Assembly (NCBI RefSeq): GCF_000299875.1
Contig: NZ_AMRK01000014.1
Coordinates: 1 to 64,000 of the forward strand
Length of the DNA stretch: 64,000 nucleotides
Origin: Celeribacter baekdonensis B30
GTDB taxonomy: Bacteria > Pseudomonadota > Alphaproteobacteria > Rhodobacterales > Rhodobacteraceae
Direction of reading: 5' to 3'
Under the pieces are notes generated by a model. That model saw only the letters and a program-made list of their open reading frames with translations. It ran no database searches and was not told where the DNA came from. Positions 1 through 8,888 of this stretch are shown here, piece after piece (the first letter of the stretch is position 1; each line of letters starts with the position of its first letter). Position numbers and translations under genes: made by a program.

Positions 1-39
1 GTCGGCCAAGGCATCGCGATCGCGTTGGAACGGTGCTAG
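1..39 (+). CDS. 3' end of a thiolase (acetyl-CoA acetyltransferase), partial
   Basis: The first 12 codons read VGQGIAIALERC and then a TAG stop. This matches the C-terminal strand of thiolases, which usually end in a G-x-GQGIAxxxER motif where the GQG contributes to the active site. Only the tail lies in the window, so the call rests on this short motif and the gene start is outside. A short chance match cannot be excluded. Confidence 0.4.
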   Translation, partial: VGQGIAIALERC

Positions 40-186
40 ATTTCTGATGTCATTCTTGTATAAGTAATAGGCAAGTTGTTTGAATAACAGCTGAAATGAT
101 CGGAGCGTAGTTTTTGGGTGACCCCGTTGTGCAGCCCCTCCAATCTGGACCTGTGACGCGGCCTTCCAAACGACGAGACAAGACAG

Positions 187-1113
187 ATGACAAGTCCCAT
201 TCCGCCCCTTAATCCGCTGCGCACCTTTGAGGTGGCCGCGCGTCTGTGCAGCCTGACGCTCGCGGCGGAAGAGCTGAATGTCAGTCAGGTCGCGGTCAGC
301 CGTCAGGTCAAGACGCTGGAAGATTATTTCGGCGTGAACCTGTTCCGCCGACTGCATCGCGGTGTGGAGCTGACCGATGAGGGGCGCCAACTCTACGAGG
401 GGATTTCCCATGCGTTTCAGGATATTGCCACCGCATCCCGGCGTGTGTCCCGGCGTGGTCGGCGCGATATTCTGGCCATTCAATCCTACACGACCTTTTC
501 CCAACGCTGGCTGATTCCGCGCTTGACGGATTTCCACGACAAACATCCCCGGATAGAGGTGCGCCTGAGTTCCTCAACCGCGCCGGTCGATTTCGAAAGT
601 CAGAACCTTGATGCAGCCATTCGGGCCGGCAAGGGCGACTGGCCAGAGTTGCATTCTGAAAAGCTGGTCAATGTCGAATTGATTCCGATCTGCACACCTG
701 AGTACCAGGAACAGCATGAATTGTTCCATCCGAACGATCTGGCCCGCGTCCGCCTGCTGCATTCCATGGCGCGGCCGACGGATTGGGCGGCGTGGCTCAA
801 GCGGGTCGGCGCCGATATCGACCCCGAGCCGGGCATTCGCTTCGAAAGCTCGGCCTTGGCATATGAGGCGGCGTCCATGAGCAGCGGGGTCGCGCTGGCC
901 GTCAAGATTTTCGTCAAACGCCAGTTACAGAACGGTAATCTCGTCGCGCCATTCGGCGATCTGAGCTGTTACAGTGGCGAGGGCTATTTCTTGACATGGC
1001 CCAAGAATGCTGCCCCCTCGCGCACGCTTATCAAGTTCCTCGACTGGATGCGCGAGCGTATTCAGATCGAGAATCCCGAACGCGACGGGGATGAAGACAC
1101 TTCGAGCGGTTGA
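187..1113 (+). CDS. LysR-family transcriptional regulator (GcvA-type), copy 1
   Basis: This 308-residue protein has an N-terminal winged helix-turn-helix at about residues 10-68, with SLTLAAEELNVSQVAVSRQV as the recognition region. A periplasmic-binding-protein-like effector domain occupies about residues 95-295. The N-terminal PPLNPLRTFEVAAR and the effector-domain layout are typical of the GcvA/AmpR branch. It is a close paralog of the next gene, which is transcribed towards it, and the two coding regions overlap by 52 bases at their 3' ends. The ATG at 187 directly precedes the conserved start of the HTH domain. The target genes are unknown, because LysR proteins often control a divergent neighbour and the left neighbour lies outside the window. 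Confidence 0.9.
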   Translation: MTSPIPPLNPLRTFEVAARLCSLTLAAEELNVSQVAVSRQVKTLEDYFGVNLFRRLHRGVELTDEGRQLYEGISHAFQDIATASRRVSRRGRRDILAIQSYTTFSQRWLIPRLTDFHDKHPRIEVRLSSSTAPVDFESQNLDAAIRAGKGDWPELHSEKLVNVELIPICTPEYQEQHELFHPNDLARVRLLHSMARPTDWAAWLKRVGADIDPEPGIRFESSALAYEAASMSSGVALAVKIFVKRQLQNGNLVAPFGDLSCYSGEGYFLTWPKNAAPSRTLIKFLDWMRERIQIENPERDGDEDTSSG

Positions 1114-2036
1114 TCCGGCGCCATCTCTGGGGTCTCGCTCTCGTCCGGGGCAAAGTGGATGCGAATCCAGTCGAGAAATTTCAGCAACGGGGAGGATGGT
1201 GCTTCGTCCTTTGGCCATGTCAGGTAGTAACTTTCGCCCGTTCGACAGCCCTGTTCGAAGGGTGCGACCAGCGTTCCGGCGCGCAGCTGCATCTGTACGA
1301 AATGGCGGTTTGCAATCGCGACACCCAGATCCATGAGCGCGCCCTCATAGGCCAGAGAACTGTTTTCGAACAACAGGCGGTTTTTCGGAGGAAACTTGGC
1401 ACCAACTGCCTCAAGCCATGATGTCCAGTCCTTTGGTCGCGCCATGGAATGCAGCAGTTTAACCTTGGCCAGATCCTCGACCCGCTCCAACGGGTTCTCG
1501 GCGAGAAAGGCAGGCGAACAGACCGGAATTAGCTCCATATCCGCTAATTTTTCGGCATGCAGGCCCGGCCAGTTGCCATCGCCGCCGCGGATCGCAGCAT
1601 CCAGATTGTCCGTGTCGAAATCGGCGGCTTCGGGGGACGAGGACAGGCGCACCTCGATGCGGGGATGGGCCTTGTGAAAATCCCCCAACCGGGGCATCAG
1701 CCAGCCGCGCGAGAACGTGACATAGGACTGGATCGCCAAAATGTTGCGCTGGCCCCGGCGGGACACGTTTTTTGTCGCGTCCTCAATGTCCTGAAAGGCC
1801 TGACCGACGCCTCTGAACAAAAGACTGCCCTCACGGGTCAGTTCGATGCCACGGTTGAGACGGCGAAACAGGGTGACGCCCATATAGTCCTCGAGGACGC
1901 GAACCTGTCGGCTGACGGCGACTTGGCTGACATTCAGCTCTTCTGCCGCAAGGGTCAGGCTGTTGTGCCGTGCCGCGGCCTCGAACGCCTTGAGCGGATT
2001 GAGGGGCGGCAGTGTGCGGTTGGGAATAGATGACAT
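1062..2036 (-). CDS. LysR-family transcriptional regulator (GcvA-type), copy 2
   Basis: This 324-residue paralog of the gene at 187 shares the segments NSLTLAAEELNVSQVAVSRQ and HPRIEVRLSSS and the same two-domain layout. I chose the ATG at 2036 (MSSIPNRTLPPLNPL) because it puts the HTH at the usual distance from the N-terminus. An upstream in-frame start at 2165 would add 43 residues with no family resemblance. The C-terminus is about 15 residues longer and overlaps the 3' end of the convergent copy. It is divergent from the DUF983 gene at 2360, with a small AT-rich dyad between them. Confidence 0.9.
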   Translation of the reverse strand: MSSIPNRTLPPLNPLKAFEAAARHNSLTLAAEELNVSQVAVSRQVRVLEDYMGVTLFRRLNRGIELTREGSLLFRGVGQAFQDIEDATKNVSRRGQRNILAIQSYVTFSRGWLMPRLGDFHKAHPRIEVRLSSSPEAADFDTDNLDAAIRGGDGNWPGLHAEKLADMELIPVCSPAFLAENPLERVEDLAKVKLLHSMARPKDWTSWLEAVGAKFPPKNRLLFENSSLAYEGALMDLGVAIANRHFVQMQLRAGTLVAPFEQGCRTGESYYLTWPKDEAPSSPLLKFLDWIRIHFAPDESETPEMAPDQPLEVSSSPSRSGFSI

Positions 2037-2273
2037 TTCAATATTCCATGCATTGCGCGATGAGTGGAAACAACATTGCCTGCACTGACGAAGCAGCCAA
2101 TCGGCGTGCATGGCCAACTCGTTTGACCTATTTGCTAGTATGGCGGGTAACTTGTATGCGGTCAATGTTGGGAAATCCTGAATGTTTCAAGTGGTAAGGC
2201 CGGACCGTTACTTCGACCATACGGCGCTATCGCATAGGCCCGCCTGAGTGATGGACAAAATGACACATTCGCA

Positions 2274-2293
2274 ATACAATATAAAAATTGTAT
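2274..2293. promoter_or_regulatory. AT-rich dyad between divergent genes
   Basis: ATACAAT (2274-2280) and ATTGTAT (2287-2293) form a perfect 7-bp inverted repeat with a 6-base spacer. They lie in the roughly 320-bp gap between the leftward LysR gene and the rightward DUF983 gene. The half-site ATTGTAT recurs upstream of the Nit1C operon (4188 and 4314) and near 22477, so it may be an operator used elsewhere in the window. The binding protein is unknown. Confidence 0.35.
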
Positions 2294-2359
2294 GTCTTAA
2301 TGTAGCGAAACTGGTGCGTGGCGGATGTCTTGCCCATGTCTGAAGAAGGAAATGCCAAG

Positions 2360-2797
2360 ATGTCCAATCCTGACGCCGAAACGGAAACATCCCATGATAT
2401 GCGTGCCGCGCTGAAGCGTGGATCTCGGTGCAAATGCCCGAGCTGCGGCGAGGGCGCCGTGTTTAAGGGCTACCTGAAGGTGCGGTCCGAATGCGCGGTT
2501 TGCGGTCTCGATTTTACGCCGCAGCGTGCGGATGACGGCCCTGCCTATGTTGTGATTTTGATTGTTGGGCATCTCGTGGGCTTTTCGCTCCCGGTGGCCT
2601 TTGAGGCCTTCCGCGACAATCCCTTGCTCGTCGCCTGCCTGCTGTCGGTGGTCGCAATCGCCTTGTGTCTTGTGTTGCTCCCACCAGTAAAGGCGATGTT
2701 CGTGGCCTTTCAGTGGGCCAAGGGGCTGCGTGGTTTCGGGCGGGTGCAAAGCCCCGCCGCCGTCACCCAAGAAACGCGCTGTGCTGAAGGCTATTGA
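2360..2797 (+). CDS. DUF983-family membrane protein with N-terminal zinc ribbon
   Basis: This protein of about 145 residues has a rubredoxin-like CPxCG knuckle (CKCPSCGEGAVF) and a second knuckle (CAVCGLDF), followed by ADDGPAYVVILIVGH, which is characteristic of DUF983. Two hydrophobic segments follow at about residues 65-87 and 92-112. I chose the ATG at 2360 because AGAAGGA sits 9 bases upstream; starts at 2318 (GTG) and 2336 (ATG) are in the same frame. The function of the family is not established. Its last 35 bases overlap the 3' end of the convergent MocR gene. Confidence 0.75.
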   Translation: MSNPDAETETSHDMRAALKRGSRCKCPSCGEGAVFKGYLKVRSECAVCGLDFTPQRADDGPAYVVILIVGHLVGFSLPVAFEAFRDNPLLVACLLSVVAIALCLVLLPPVKAMFVAFQWAKGLRGFGRVQSPAAVTQETRCAEGY

Positions 2798-4151
2798 CGA
2801 GGAAGTAAAGGTTCGCGCGCAGCGCCTCGCGAGACAGTGATCCGCCAAGGCACAGGCGCACCTCATCACCAGGTGTGATCCCGACGCTGAAGGCGTCCGA
2901 GGGCATGATCCCGATCGGGCGTCCGGCCATCCGGGCGACGACATCGGCGCGTCCGACGTCCTCGGGTAGGGTGAGCCAGACATTGAAGGCATTTTCTGCC
3001 CCCTGAAAGTCGAATCCCTCAAGCACCTCGCGCGCGATGGCCTGTCGTGCCGAGGTTTCCGACCGGATGAAGCGCCGGATCTGATCGGCGGTGCCATCCT
3101 CGATCCATTGCGTTGCCAGGGCGGTGGTGATCGGCGAGGCCATGACTGCCTGTACCTTGAGCGTCTGTCCCAGCGAATAGGCCAGTCGGCTCGTGGGTGC
3201 GACCGTGTAGGCCAGTCGCAATCCGGCGCCGATGCATTTCGCCAGCCCGCCAATATGCCAGGTCAGATCTGGCGCCGAGACGGCAATCGGCGCGGGCGCC
3301 TTGGCAGGGATGAAGCCATAGGCGTCGTCCTCAATCAGGTGTAACCCGTGTTTGTTCAGCACTTCCGAAATGGCCAGTCGTCGCTCTGTCGGGATGGTCA
3401 ATGTGGTCGGGTTCTGCAATGTCGGGTTCAGATAGAGCGCCTTGGGGCCATGACGCAGAATGGCGGTGTTCAGCGCGTCGGGCAGGATGCCGTCCTCGTC
3501 CATTTCGAGGCCGATAAGGTTTAGTCCGCGCCGCGAGGCAATGTTGCGAAAGCCGGGATAGGTGATCTGTTCGCACAGGACGGTGTCGCCGGGCTGGGTC
3601 AGGATCGTCAGAATGGCGCAGATCGTGCTGTGCGCGCCCGGTGAAATGACAAGTCGCGCGCTGGTGGGGATCATGCCGCGCAGGCTGAGCCAGGTCGAGG
3701 CGGCGGCCTTGTCCTTGTCTGAGCCGGTCGAGGATTGATAGCGCAGCAGCTGCAGAAGGTTGGCGGAGACATAGTCCAGTCCGCTGCGCATATTGGCGAT
3801 CAGGGCCGGGTCTGTCGGCTCTGGCGGCAGGTTCATCGACAGGTCTTCTTCGGCAAGCCGCAGCGGGTCGGGCCCGGCGGTGGTCTCGGCGGGTTCCGCG
3901 ATAAAGGTGCCGCGTCCAACCTGACTTTTGATGAGGCCGCGGGATTGGGCCTCGGTGTAGCCGCGCGAGACGGTGGTGAAGTCGATGCCCATGCGCTCGG
4001 CCAGTCGCCGTTGCGGCGGCAGGCGGGTGCCGGGCGTCAGGACGCCCTCCTTGATGTCTTGCTCAATGGCGTCCGCAATGGCGATGTAGCGCGGTTTGCC
4101 GTTGGCTTTGGTCTGGGGGGTCCAGTCGATCATGTCGTTCTCCGTTGTCAT
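2763..4151 (-). CDS. MocR-type regulator: GntR helix-turn-helix fused to a class I aminotransferase domain
   Basis: This is a 462-residue two-domain protein. A GntR winged helix lies at about residues 15-85 (PRYIAIADAIEQDI, TRLPPQRRLAERMG, TVSRGYTEAQSRGL). A PLP-dependent aminotransferase-fold domain follows at about 110-455. The PLP lysine is likely the one in GGLAKCIGAGLRLAY, and ALYLNPTLQNPT matches the cofactor-binding asparagine region. MocR proteins usually sense PLP or an amine or amino acid and regulate a divergent operon. Here the divergent operon is Nit1C, 257 bases away, so this protein is the first candidate for its regulator. That link is inference from position only. Confidence 0.88.
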   Translation of the reverse strand: MTTENDMIDWTPQTKANGKPRYIAIADAIEQDIKEGVLTPGTRLPPQRRLAERMGIDFTTVSRGYTEAQSRGLIKSQVGRGTFIAEPAETTAGPDPLRLAEEDLSMNLPPEPTDPALIANMRSGLDYVSANLLQLLRYQSSTGSDKDKAAASTWLSLRGMIPTSARLVISPGAHSTICAILTILTQPGDTVLCEQITYPGFRNIASRRGLNLIGLEMDEDGILPDALNTAILRHGPKALYLNPTLQNPTTLTIPTERRLAISEVLNKHGLHLIEDDAYGFIPAKAPAPIAVSAPDLTWHIGGLAKCIGAGLRLAYTVAPTSRLAYSLGQTLKVQAVMASPITTALATQWIEDGTADQIRRFIRSETSARQAIAREVLEGFDFQGAENAFNVWLTLPEDVGRADVVARMAGRPIGIMPSDAFSVGITPGDEVRLCLGGSLSREALRANLYFLVNSLQHSAFLG

Positions 4152-4313
4152 CCGTTGATAGCGAATGATTCGCGAAAATTGAAGCGGATTGTATGGATGG
4201 CATCCTGCGACCGCACGAGGTGGCTCGTCTGTGAGTTCGGGGGATCACAGTTGCGCCGCAGAAAGCGTCAAGATGCCGCGCAGCCGCTCAAAGATTCGGC
4301 AAGAGAATGTATT

Positions 4314-4327
4314 ATTGTATGCATAAT
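4314..4327. promoter_or_regulatory. ATTGTATGCATAAT element upstream of Nit1C
   Basis: This near-palindrome, centred on ATGCAT, lies about 85 bases upstream of nitB, with a related ATTGTAT at 4188-4194. Matching ATTGTATGCATCAAT and ATTGAATGCATCAA elements occur at 22477 and 22642 between another divergent gene pair. The size and symmetry suit an operator, for example for a GntR-family protein. The regulator is not identified. Confidence 0.4.
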
Positions 4328-4408
4328 TGATTCCTAAATGATTGCAGTATTGCGTGGTGTGGAGCACTGGTAACAGGGTGGGGACATCCAATGAACAGGA
4401 GACTCAGG

Positions 4409-4891
4409 ATGCCAAAAGTTACAAAAGAAGCGCATAAAGATGGTGATTTCTTCGTGGATTACGAAGAAAAGGTCTTTGAAGATGTTAAAGCCGACGAAGG
4501 CGAAAAGGCCCTTGTGACCTTCCATACAGTTGCCTTTGAAGGGTCCATCGGTCTGGTCAACATTCTGCAGGCAATTCGTCTGCAACGCAAAGGATTCGAG
4601 ACCTCAATCCTGCTCTATGGCCCCGGCGTGACCCTGGGGATCCAACGCGGTTTCCCGACTCTGGGCGACGAAGCCTTCCCCGGTCATCAGAATTTTGCCG
4701 TCAATCTCAAGAAGTTCATGGCCGAGGGCGGCAAGGTCTATTGCTGCCGTTTCGGTCTTCAGGCGCTTTATGGCCACGGCGAACCCTCGCTGCTGCCGGG
4801 CATCGTCCCGATTGCGCCGCAAGACGTACTCGATTGCATCCTGCTGCACCGCAAGGACGATGCCTTCATCCTCGACACCTGGACGGTTTGA
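4409..4891 (+). CDS. nitB: Nit1C protein NitB (MSMEG_0572/Sll0783 family)
   Basis: This is a 160-residue cytosolic protein of the nitrogen-starvation family that opens Nit1C operons. It starts at [21 protein letters not shown], and [18 protein letters not shown] and [16 protein letters not shown] recall a DsrE-like alpha/beta fold. A start at 4391 would add six residues, but AGGAG at 4397-4401 is well placed only for the ATG at 4409. The biochemical role is not known. It is the first gene of a seven-gene collinear set matching nitBCDEFGH. Confidence 0.88.
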   Translation: MPKVTKEAHKDGDFFVDYEEKVFEDVKADEGEKALVTFHTVAFEGSIGLVNILQAIRLQRKGFETSILLYGPGVTLGIQRGFPTLGDEAFPGHQNFAVNLKKFMAEGGKVYCCRFGLQALYGHGEPSLLPGIVPIAPQDVLDCILLHRKDDAFILDTWTV

Positions 4892-4965
4892 GCCGGTTGG
4901 AGTCGGGCCGCAACGCCGGCCCGGTTCCCTGCGTACGTTCGTCTTATCAAAACGGGAAAGAGATC

Positions 4966-5961
4966 ATGAGAACCGATATCATTCGCGCCGCAGCGGTGCA
5001 GATTGCCCCCGATCTGGCGGGACGCGCGGGCACGATTGAACGCGTGCTGAACGCCATCGCGGATGCCGCCGACAAGGGTGCGGAGTTCATTGTCTTCCCC
5101 GAGACCTTCGTGCCCTATTATCCGTATTTTTCCTTTGTGCAGCCGCCGGTGCAGCAAGGCACCGCGCATCTGGAGCTGTATCAAGAATCAGTTGTCGTCC
5201 CCTCGCCGGAAACGCAGGCCGTGGCGGATGCGGCGCGCAAACGCGGTGTTGTCGTGGTTCTGGGCGTGAACGAGCGCGACCACGGCTCGCTTTATAACAC
5301 ACAGCTGATTTTCGACGCCGATGGCAGCCTTGCGCTGAAGCGGCGCAAGATTACGCCCACCTACCATGAGCGCATGGTGTGGGGGCAGGGCGACGGTGCC
5401 GGGCTAAAGGTGGTCGAGACCAAAGTGGGCCGCGTTGGCGCGCTGGCCTGTTGGGAACATTACAATCCGCTTGCCCGCTATGCGCTGATGACCCAGCACG
5501 AAGAAATCCACGCGGCGCATTTCCCGGGTAGCCTCGTCGGGCCGATCTTTGGCGAACAGATCGAGGTCACCATGCGCCACCACGCTCTGGAGGCGGGCTG
5601 TTTCGTGGTCAACGCGACAGGCTGGCTGACCGAAGAGCAGATCCAATCACTGCATCCCGATCCCAAGCTGCAAAAGGCCATGCGTGACGGCTGTATGACC
5701 TGCATCATTTCTCCCGAAGGCCGCCATCTGGCCGAGCCGCTGACTGAGGGCGAGGGCATTCTGATCGCGGATCTGGACATGAAGTTGATCACCAAGCGCA
5801 AGCGAATGATGGACAGCGTCGGGCACTATGCCCGCCCCGAATTGCTGCACCTGGTGCATGACACTCGCCCAGCTGAGACACGCGTCGCTTTCGAGGCTGC
5901 GCCCGTTCTGCAGCCGCCGATGTACTCAGATCTTGACGAAAAGGAGACGCGCCATGTTTGA
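4966..5961 (+). CDS. nitC: Nit6803-type nitrilase NitC
   Basis: This 331-residue carbon-nitrogen hydrolase has the full nitrilase triad: Glu in [11 protein letters not shown], Lys in [13 protein letters not shown] and the nucleophilic Cys in [12 protein letters not shown]. Such enzymes hydrolyse a nitrile to the carboxylate and ammonia through a thioimidate. The physiological nitrile of Nit1C enzymes is not settled from sequence. The ATG at 4966 precedes the conserved DIIRAAAVQ strand. The 74-base gap after nitB is the largest in the operon. The last 8 bases overlap nitD. Confidence 0.93.
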   Translation: MRTDIIRAAAVQIAPDLAGRAGTIERVLNAIADAADKGAEFIVFPETFVPYYPYFSFVQPPVQQGTAHLELYQESVVVPSPETQAVADAARKRGVVVVLGVNERDHGSLYNTQLIFDADGSLALKRRKITPTYHERMVWGQGDGAGLKVVETKVGRVGALACWEHYNPLARYALMTQHEEIHAAHFPGSLVGPIFGEQIEVTMRHHALEAGCFVVNATGWLTEEQIQSLHPDPKLQKAMRDGCMTCIISPEGRHLAEPLTEGEGILIADLDMKLITKRKRMMDSVGHYARPELLHLVHDTRPAETRVAFEAAPVLQPPMYSDLDEKETRHV

Positions 5962-7087
5962 ATCTGACCTGCCTGAATCCAACCTGTCTGATGCTGATCT
6001 GATCAACGATCTTCAATCTCACGGCATGCGGCTGGTCGATCCGCGCGTCGGTCACGAGGCCCGGCGCGGCGGGGCAGGGCCGTCTGATCACAAGGCCATC
6101 ACTATTGGCGAGACGACGGTGATGGTGCCGGTCCACACGGCGCCCGCCTTTGAATCGCCCTTCTTGGTCGAGCCACCGGACGCCAAGGGCCAGTCCCGCG
6201 TGACCCGGGACGGGGCCGAAATCGCCAAGGTACGGTTTCCGACCAAACCCAAGTTCTACGATCTGACCACTGCCGACGGCGTGCCCTATAGCCAGATTGC
6301 GACGCTGCATTCGCGCGACGTTCTGGCCACGACCGTGCTGCAAACCTGTATCCGCTATGAGAGCCGCAAGAAGACCTGTCAGTTCTGCGCCATTGGCCAG
6401 AGCCTCGCCGCAGGCCGCACCATCGCGCATAAGACGCCGGCACAGCTGGCCGAGGTCGCCAAGGCGGCGGTCGAACTGGATGGGGTCAAGCATATGGTGC
6501 TGACCACCGGCACACCCAAGGGCCGTGATCGCGGCGCGGCGGTCATGGTCGAGAGCGCGCGGGCAATCAAAGCCGCTGTCGATCTGCCGTTGCAAGGTCA
6601 GTGCGAACCGCCCGATGACGACATCTGGCACCAGCGCATGAAAGATGCGGGGATTGACGCACTCGGCATGCATCTGGAAGCCGTCACGCAAGAGGTGCGC
6701 GAACGTATCATGCCGGGCAAGGCGACCGTGCCGCTGGAAAAATACATGTCCAGTTTCGAGGCGGCGGTGAAGGTCTTTGGCCGGGCTCAGGTCTCTACCT
6801 ACATTCTCGCCGGGCTTGGGGACACGCGCGAGGCGATCCTCGAGATGGGGCAAAAGCTGTGTGACATGGGCGTTTATCCCTTCGTCGTCCCCTTTGTCCC
6901 GATCTCGGGCACGCCGCTGGAAAGCCACCCCGCACCCAAGCCCGAATTCATGGCCTCGATCCTGCGCCCCTTGGGCGAGATGATCGTGCGTGCCGGTATC
7001 CGGTCCGAGGATATCAAGGCGGGATGCGGCAAATGCGGTGCCTGTTCGGCTCTTTCGACCTATGAAAAACTGAAGGTGTCGGCATGA
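5954..7087 (+). CDS. nitD: Radical SAM protein NitD (MSMEG_0568 family)
   Basis: This is a 377-residue radical SAM enzyme of the Nit1C family. The probable cluster ligands are in the segment [14 protein letters not shown], a CX9CX2C arrangement instead of the usual CX3CX2C. Downstream, [12 protein letters not shown] and [19 protein letters not shown] resemble the SAM-binding strands of the biotin synthase-like barrel. A C-terminal CGKCGAC motif could hold a second metal site. Its reaction is unknown; it may make or modify the nitrile-containing metabolite. It overlaps nitC by 8 bases and nitE by 4 bases, which suggests translational coupling. Confidence 0.9.
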   Translation: MFESDLPESNLSDADLINDLQSHGMRLVDPRVGHEARRGGAGPSDHKAITIGETTVMVPVHTAPAFESPFLVEPPDAKGQSRVTRDGAEIAKVRFPTKPKFYDLTTADGVPYSQIATLHSRDVLATTVLQTCIRYESRKKTCQFCAIGQSLAAGRTIAHKTPAQLAEVAKAAVELDGVKHMVLTTGTPKGRDRGAAVMVESARAIKAAVDLPLQGQCEPPDDDIWHQRMKDAGIDALGMHLEAVTQEVRERIMPGKATVPLEKYMSSFEAAVKVFGRAQVSTYILAGLGDTREAILEMGQKLCDMGVYPFVVPFVPISGTPLESHPAPKPEFMASILRPLGEMIVRAGIRSEDIKAGCGKCGACSALSTYEKLKVSA

Positions 7088-7626
7088 TCGAGCTTGAGCA
7101 CCGCCAGTTCCAATGCCCCGGCTATTATATCCGCGCCGCCTCCAAACCGTTCGAGGCACGCGGGGCCGAGGCATTGCGTCGCCGCGTCTTTGTCGAGGAA
7201 CAGGGCATTTTCGCGACCCATGACCGCGACGAGATTGACCTTGTTGCCACCCATCTTGTTGCGCTTTCGACCTATGCGCACGAGGCCGATCAAGTGGTCG
7301 GCACCGTGCGCATCCACGAGGAAAGCCCACGCCTGTGGTGGGGCTCGCGACTGGCGGTGGACAGCGACTTTCGGCAGGTCGGACGGCTTGGCTCCGAACT
7401 GATCCGGCTGGCGGTCTGCACCGCGAATGCACGCGGCTGCGATACCTTTCTTGCGCATGTGCAAAAGCAGAACGTGCCACTGTTTCGCCGGTTGAAATGG
7501 GCGGTTTTGGAGGAGGTTACACTGCATGGGGTGCCCCACGCCAAGATGTCCGCCGACTTGTCCTTCTACCCGCCCTGTGAAAATCCGACCTCGGGCTGGT
7601 TCCTGAAACCAGGGCGACGCATATGA
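7084..7626 (+). CDS. nitE: GNAT-type N-acetyltransferase NitE (MSMEG_0567/Sll0786 family)
   Basis: This 180-residue protein has a GNAT fold. EALRRRVFVEEQGIF is the usual N-terminal helix, VVGTVRIHEE is strand 4, and RQVGRLGSELIRLAV matches the acyl-CoA pyrophosphate-binding loop (R-x-x-G-x-G/A). It probably transfers an acyl group to an amine within the Nit1C pathway. Both ends overlap neighbours by 4 bases (ATGA), so it is coupled to nitD and nitF. Confidence 0.88.
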   Translation: MIELEHRQFQCPGYYIRAASKPFEARGAEALRRRVFVEEQGIFATHDRDEIDLVATHLVALSTYAHEADQVVGTVRIHEESPRLWWGSRLAVDSDFRQVGRLGSELIRLAVCTANARGCDTFLAHVQKQNVPLFRRLKWAVLEEVTLHGVPHAKMSADLSFYPPCENPTSGWFLKPGRRI

Positions 7627-8597
7627 GTGAGACGCTGGCATATCTGGCGGACGCCCTGCGCGCGCATCCCGCGATCCGCTCGAAACTGGGCATCGCGCAG
7701 GCGACGGGCATGCTGGGGCTGACCGGCGATACGGCTGGCACACCCGGTGACGACGCTGCGATGATCAAGACGGCAGAGGGCTATGACCTTCTGGCGGGCG
7801 AGGGGTTTATTCCCGCATTCGTTCAGGCCGATCCGTGGTTCGCGGGCTGGTGCGGGGTGATGGTCAACCTGTCGGACATCGCCGCCATGGGCGGGCGGGC
7901 AACGGCGCTGATTGATCAGGTCTGGGCACCCGATGCAGGTATTGCTGCGCCCCTGATGAAAGGGCTGCGCGATGCCGCCGAGGCGTACGGCGTGCCGCTG
8001 GTGGGTGGCCACACCAATTTTTCTGCTGCCGAGCTGAACCTCGCCGTGTCCGTTCTGGGCAAGGCGCAAAAGCCGGTGACCAGCTTCGACGGGCGCCCCG
8101 GCGATGTGCTTTTGGCGGCGATCGACCATCGGGGGCGCTATGTGAATTTCGACAATTTCTGCGCCGCGCTCGATGCGCCGCATGACCGGCTGCGTGGCGA
8201 TCTCGCGATTTTGCCCGAGCTGGCCGAAAGGGGCCAATTGAGAGCTGGTAAGGACATCAGCCAGGGCGGTATTGCCGGCACGGCGCTGATGCTGGCCGAA
8301 AGCTCCTCGGTGGGCATGGTGCTGGATCTGGATCGGATCGTGCCGCCCACCGATGTGCCGCTGCAACGCTGGCTGCACAGCTTTCCCAGTTTTGGCTTTT
8401 TGCTCTCGGTCGCGCCGGAGCAGGCCGCGGAGGTCTGTAGCACCTTCCACGAGCGCGGCATCTGGGCCGACCCGATCGGCGCGGTCACGGACGGCGCACA
8501 AGTCACTCTGCAACGGGGCGGCGAGACGGCGTTATTCTGGGATCACGCCCAAACCCCCTACCTGTCGCTTTCCCGAAAGGAGCCTGCCCATGCCTGA
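7623..8597 (+). CDS. nitF: AIR synthase/ThiL-like ATP-binding protein NitF (Sll0787 family)
   Basis: This 324-residue protein belongs to the PurM/ThiL/SelD superfamily. An early Asp-rich ATP/metal loop (PGDDAAMIKTAEGYDLLAGEGF) is followed by MVNLSDIAAMGGRATALIDQ, the typical second-strand motif. GRAGKDISQGGIAGTAL-like residues near 8253-8290 match the glycine-rich C-terminal loop. The family uses ATP to activate a carbonyl or phosphate-bearing substrate. Its product in Nit1C is unknown. It overlaps nitE by 4 bases and nitG by 8. Confidence 0.88.
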   Translation: MSETLAYLADALRAHPAIRSKLGIAQATGMLGLTGDTAGTPGDDAAMIKTAEGYDLLAGEGFIPAFVQADPWFAGWCGVMVNLSDIAAMGGRATALIDQVWAPDAGIAAPLMKGLRDAAEAYGVPLVGGHTNFSAAELNLAVSVLGKAQKPVTSFDGRPGDVLLAAIDHRGRYVNFDNFCAALDAPHDRLRGDLAILPELAERGQLRAGKDISQGGIAGTALMLAESSSVGMVLDLDRIVPPTDVPLQRWLHSFPSFGFLLSVAPEQAAEVCSTFHERGIWADPIGAVTDGAQVTLQRGGETALFWDHAQTPYLSLSRKEPAHA

Positions 8598-8874
8598 GAT
8601 GCATTGGACTCTGCGTTGGCCCGATGGCAGCGAGGAGCGCTGCTATTCGCCCTCCAGCGTTATCACCGAGCTGTTCACTCCGGGGCAAAGCTATCCTTTG
8701 CCCGAGTTTCTGCAACGCGCCCGCGTTGCGATGGAGCGCGCTTCGAACCGCGTGGAACGCAAATACGGCTTTGCCTGCACCTCGGCGATGGCTCAGCTCG
8801 ACAAGATCGAAACACGGGTGGCTGGCTTTCAGGGCCAGCCGGACGCTCAAGTCACCTGCCTGTCAATCACCTGA
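8590..8874 (+). CDS. nitG: Small Nit1C protein NitG (MSMEG_0570 family)
   Basis: This 94-residue protein reads MPEMHWTLRWPDG at its start, then CYSPSSVITELFTPGQSYPL and a C-terminal helix with conserved-looking MAQLDKIE. It sits in the nitG position of Nit1C and has the expected length. No enzymatic motif is visible. The start at 8590 overlaps the nitF stop by 8 bases and follows an AAAGGAG-like Shine-Dalgarno. Confidence 0.85.
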   Translation: MPEMHWTLRWPDGSEERCYSPSSVITELFTPGQSYPLPEFLQRARVAMERASNRVERKYGFACTSAMAQLDKIETRVAGFQGQPDAQVTCLSIT

Positions 8875-8888
8875 AAAAGGACGAGACC

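Noticed and set aside
5789-7480. Antisense open frame (about 560 codons) under nitD and nitE
   Set aside because: It is a shadow of well-supported Nit1C genes; composition is atypical of a real protein.
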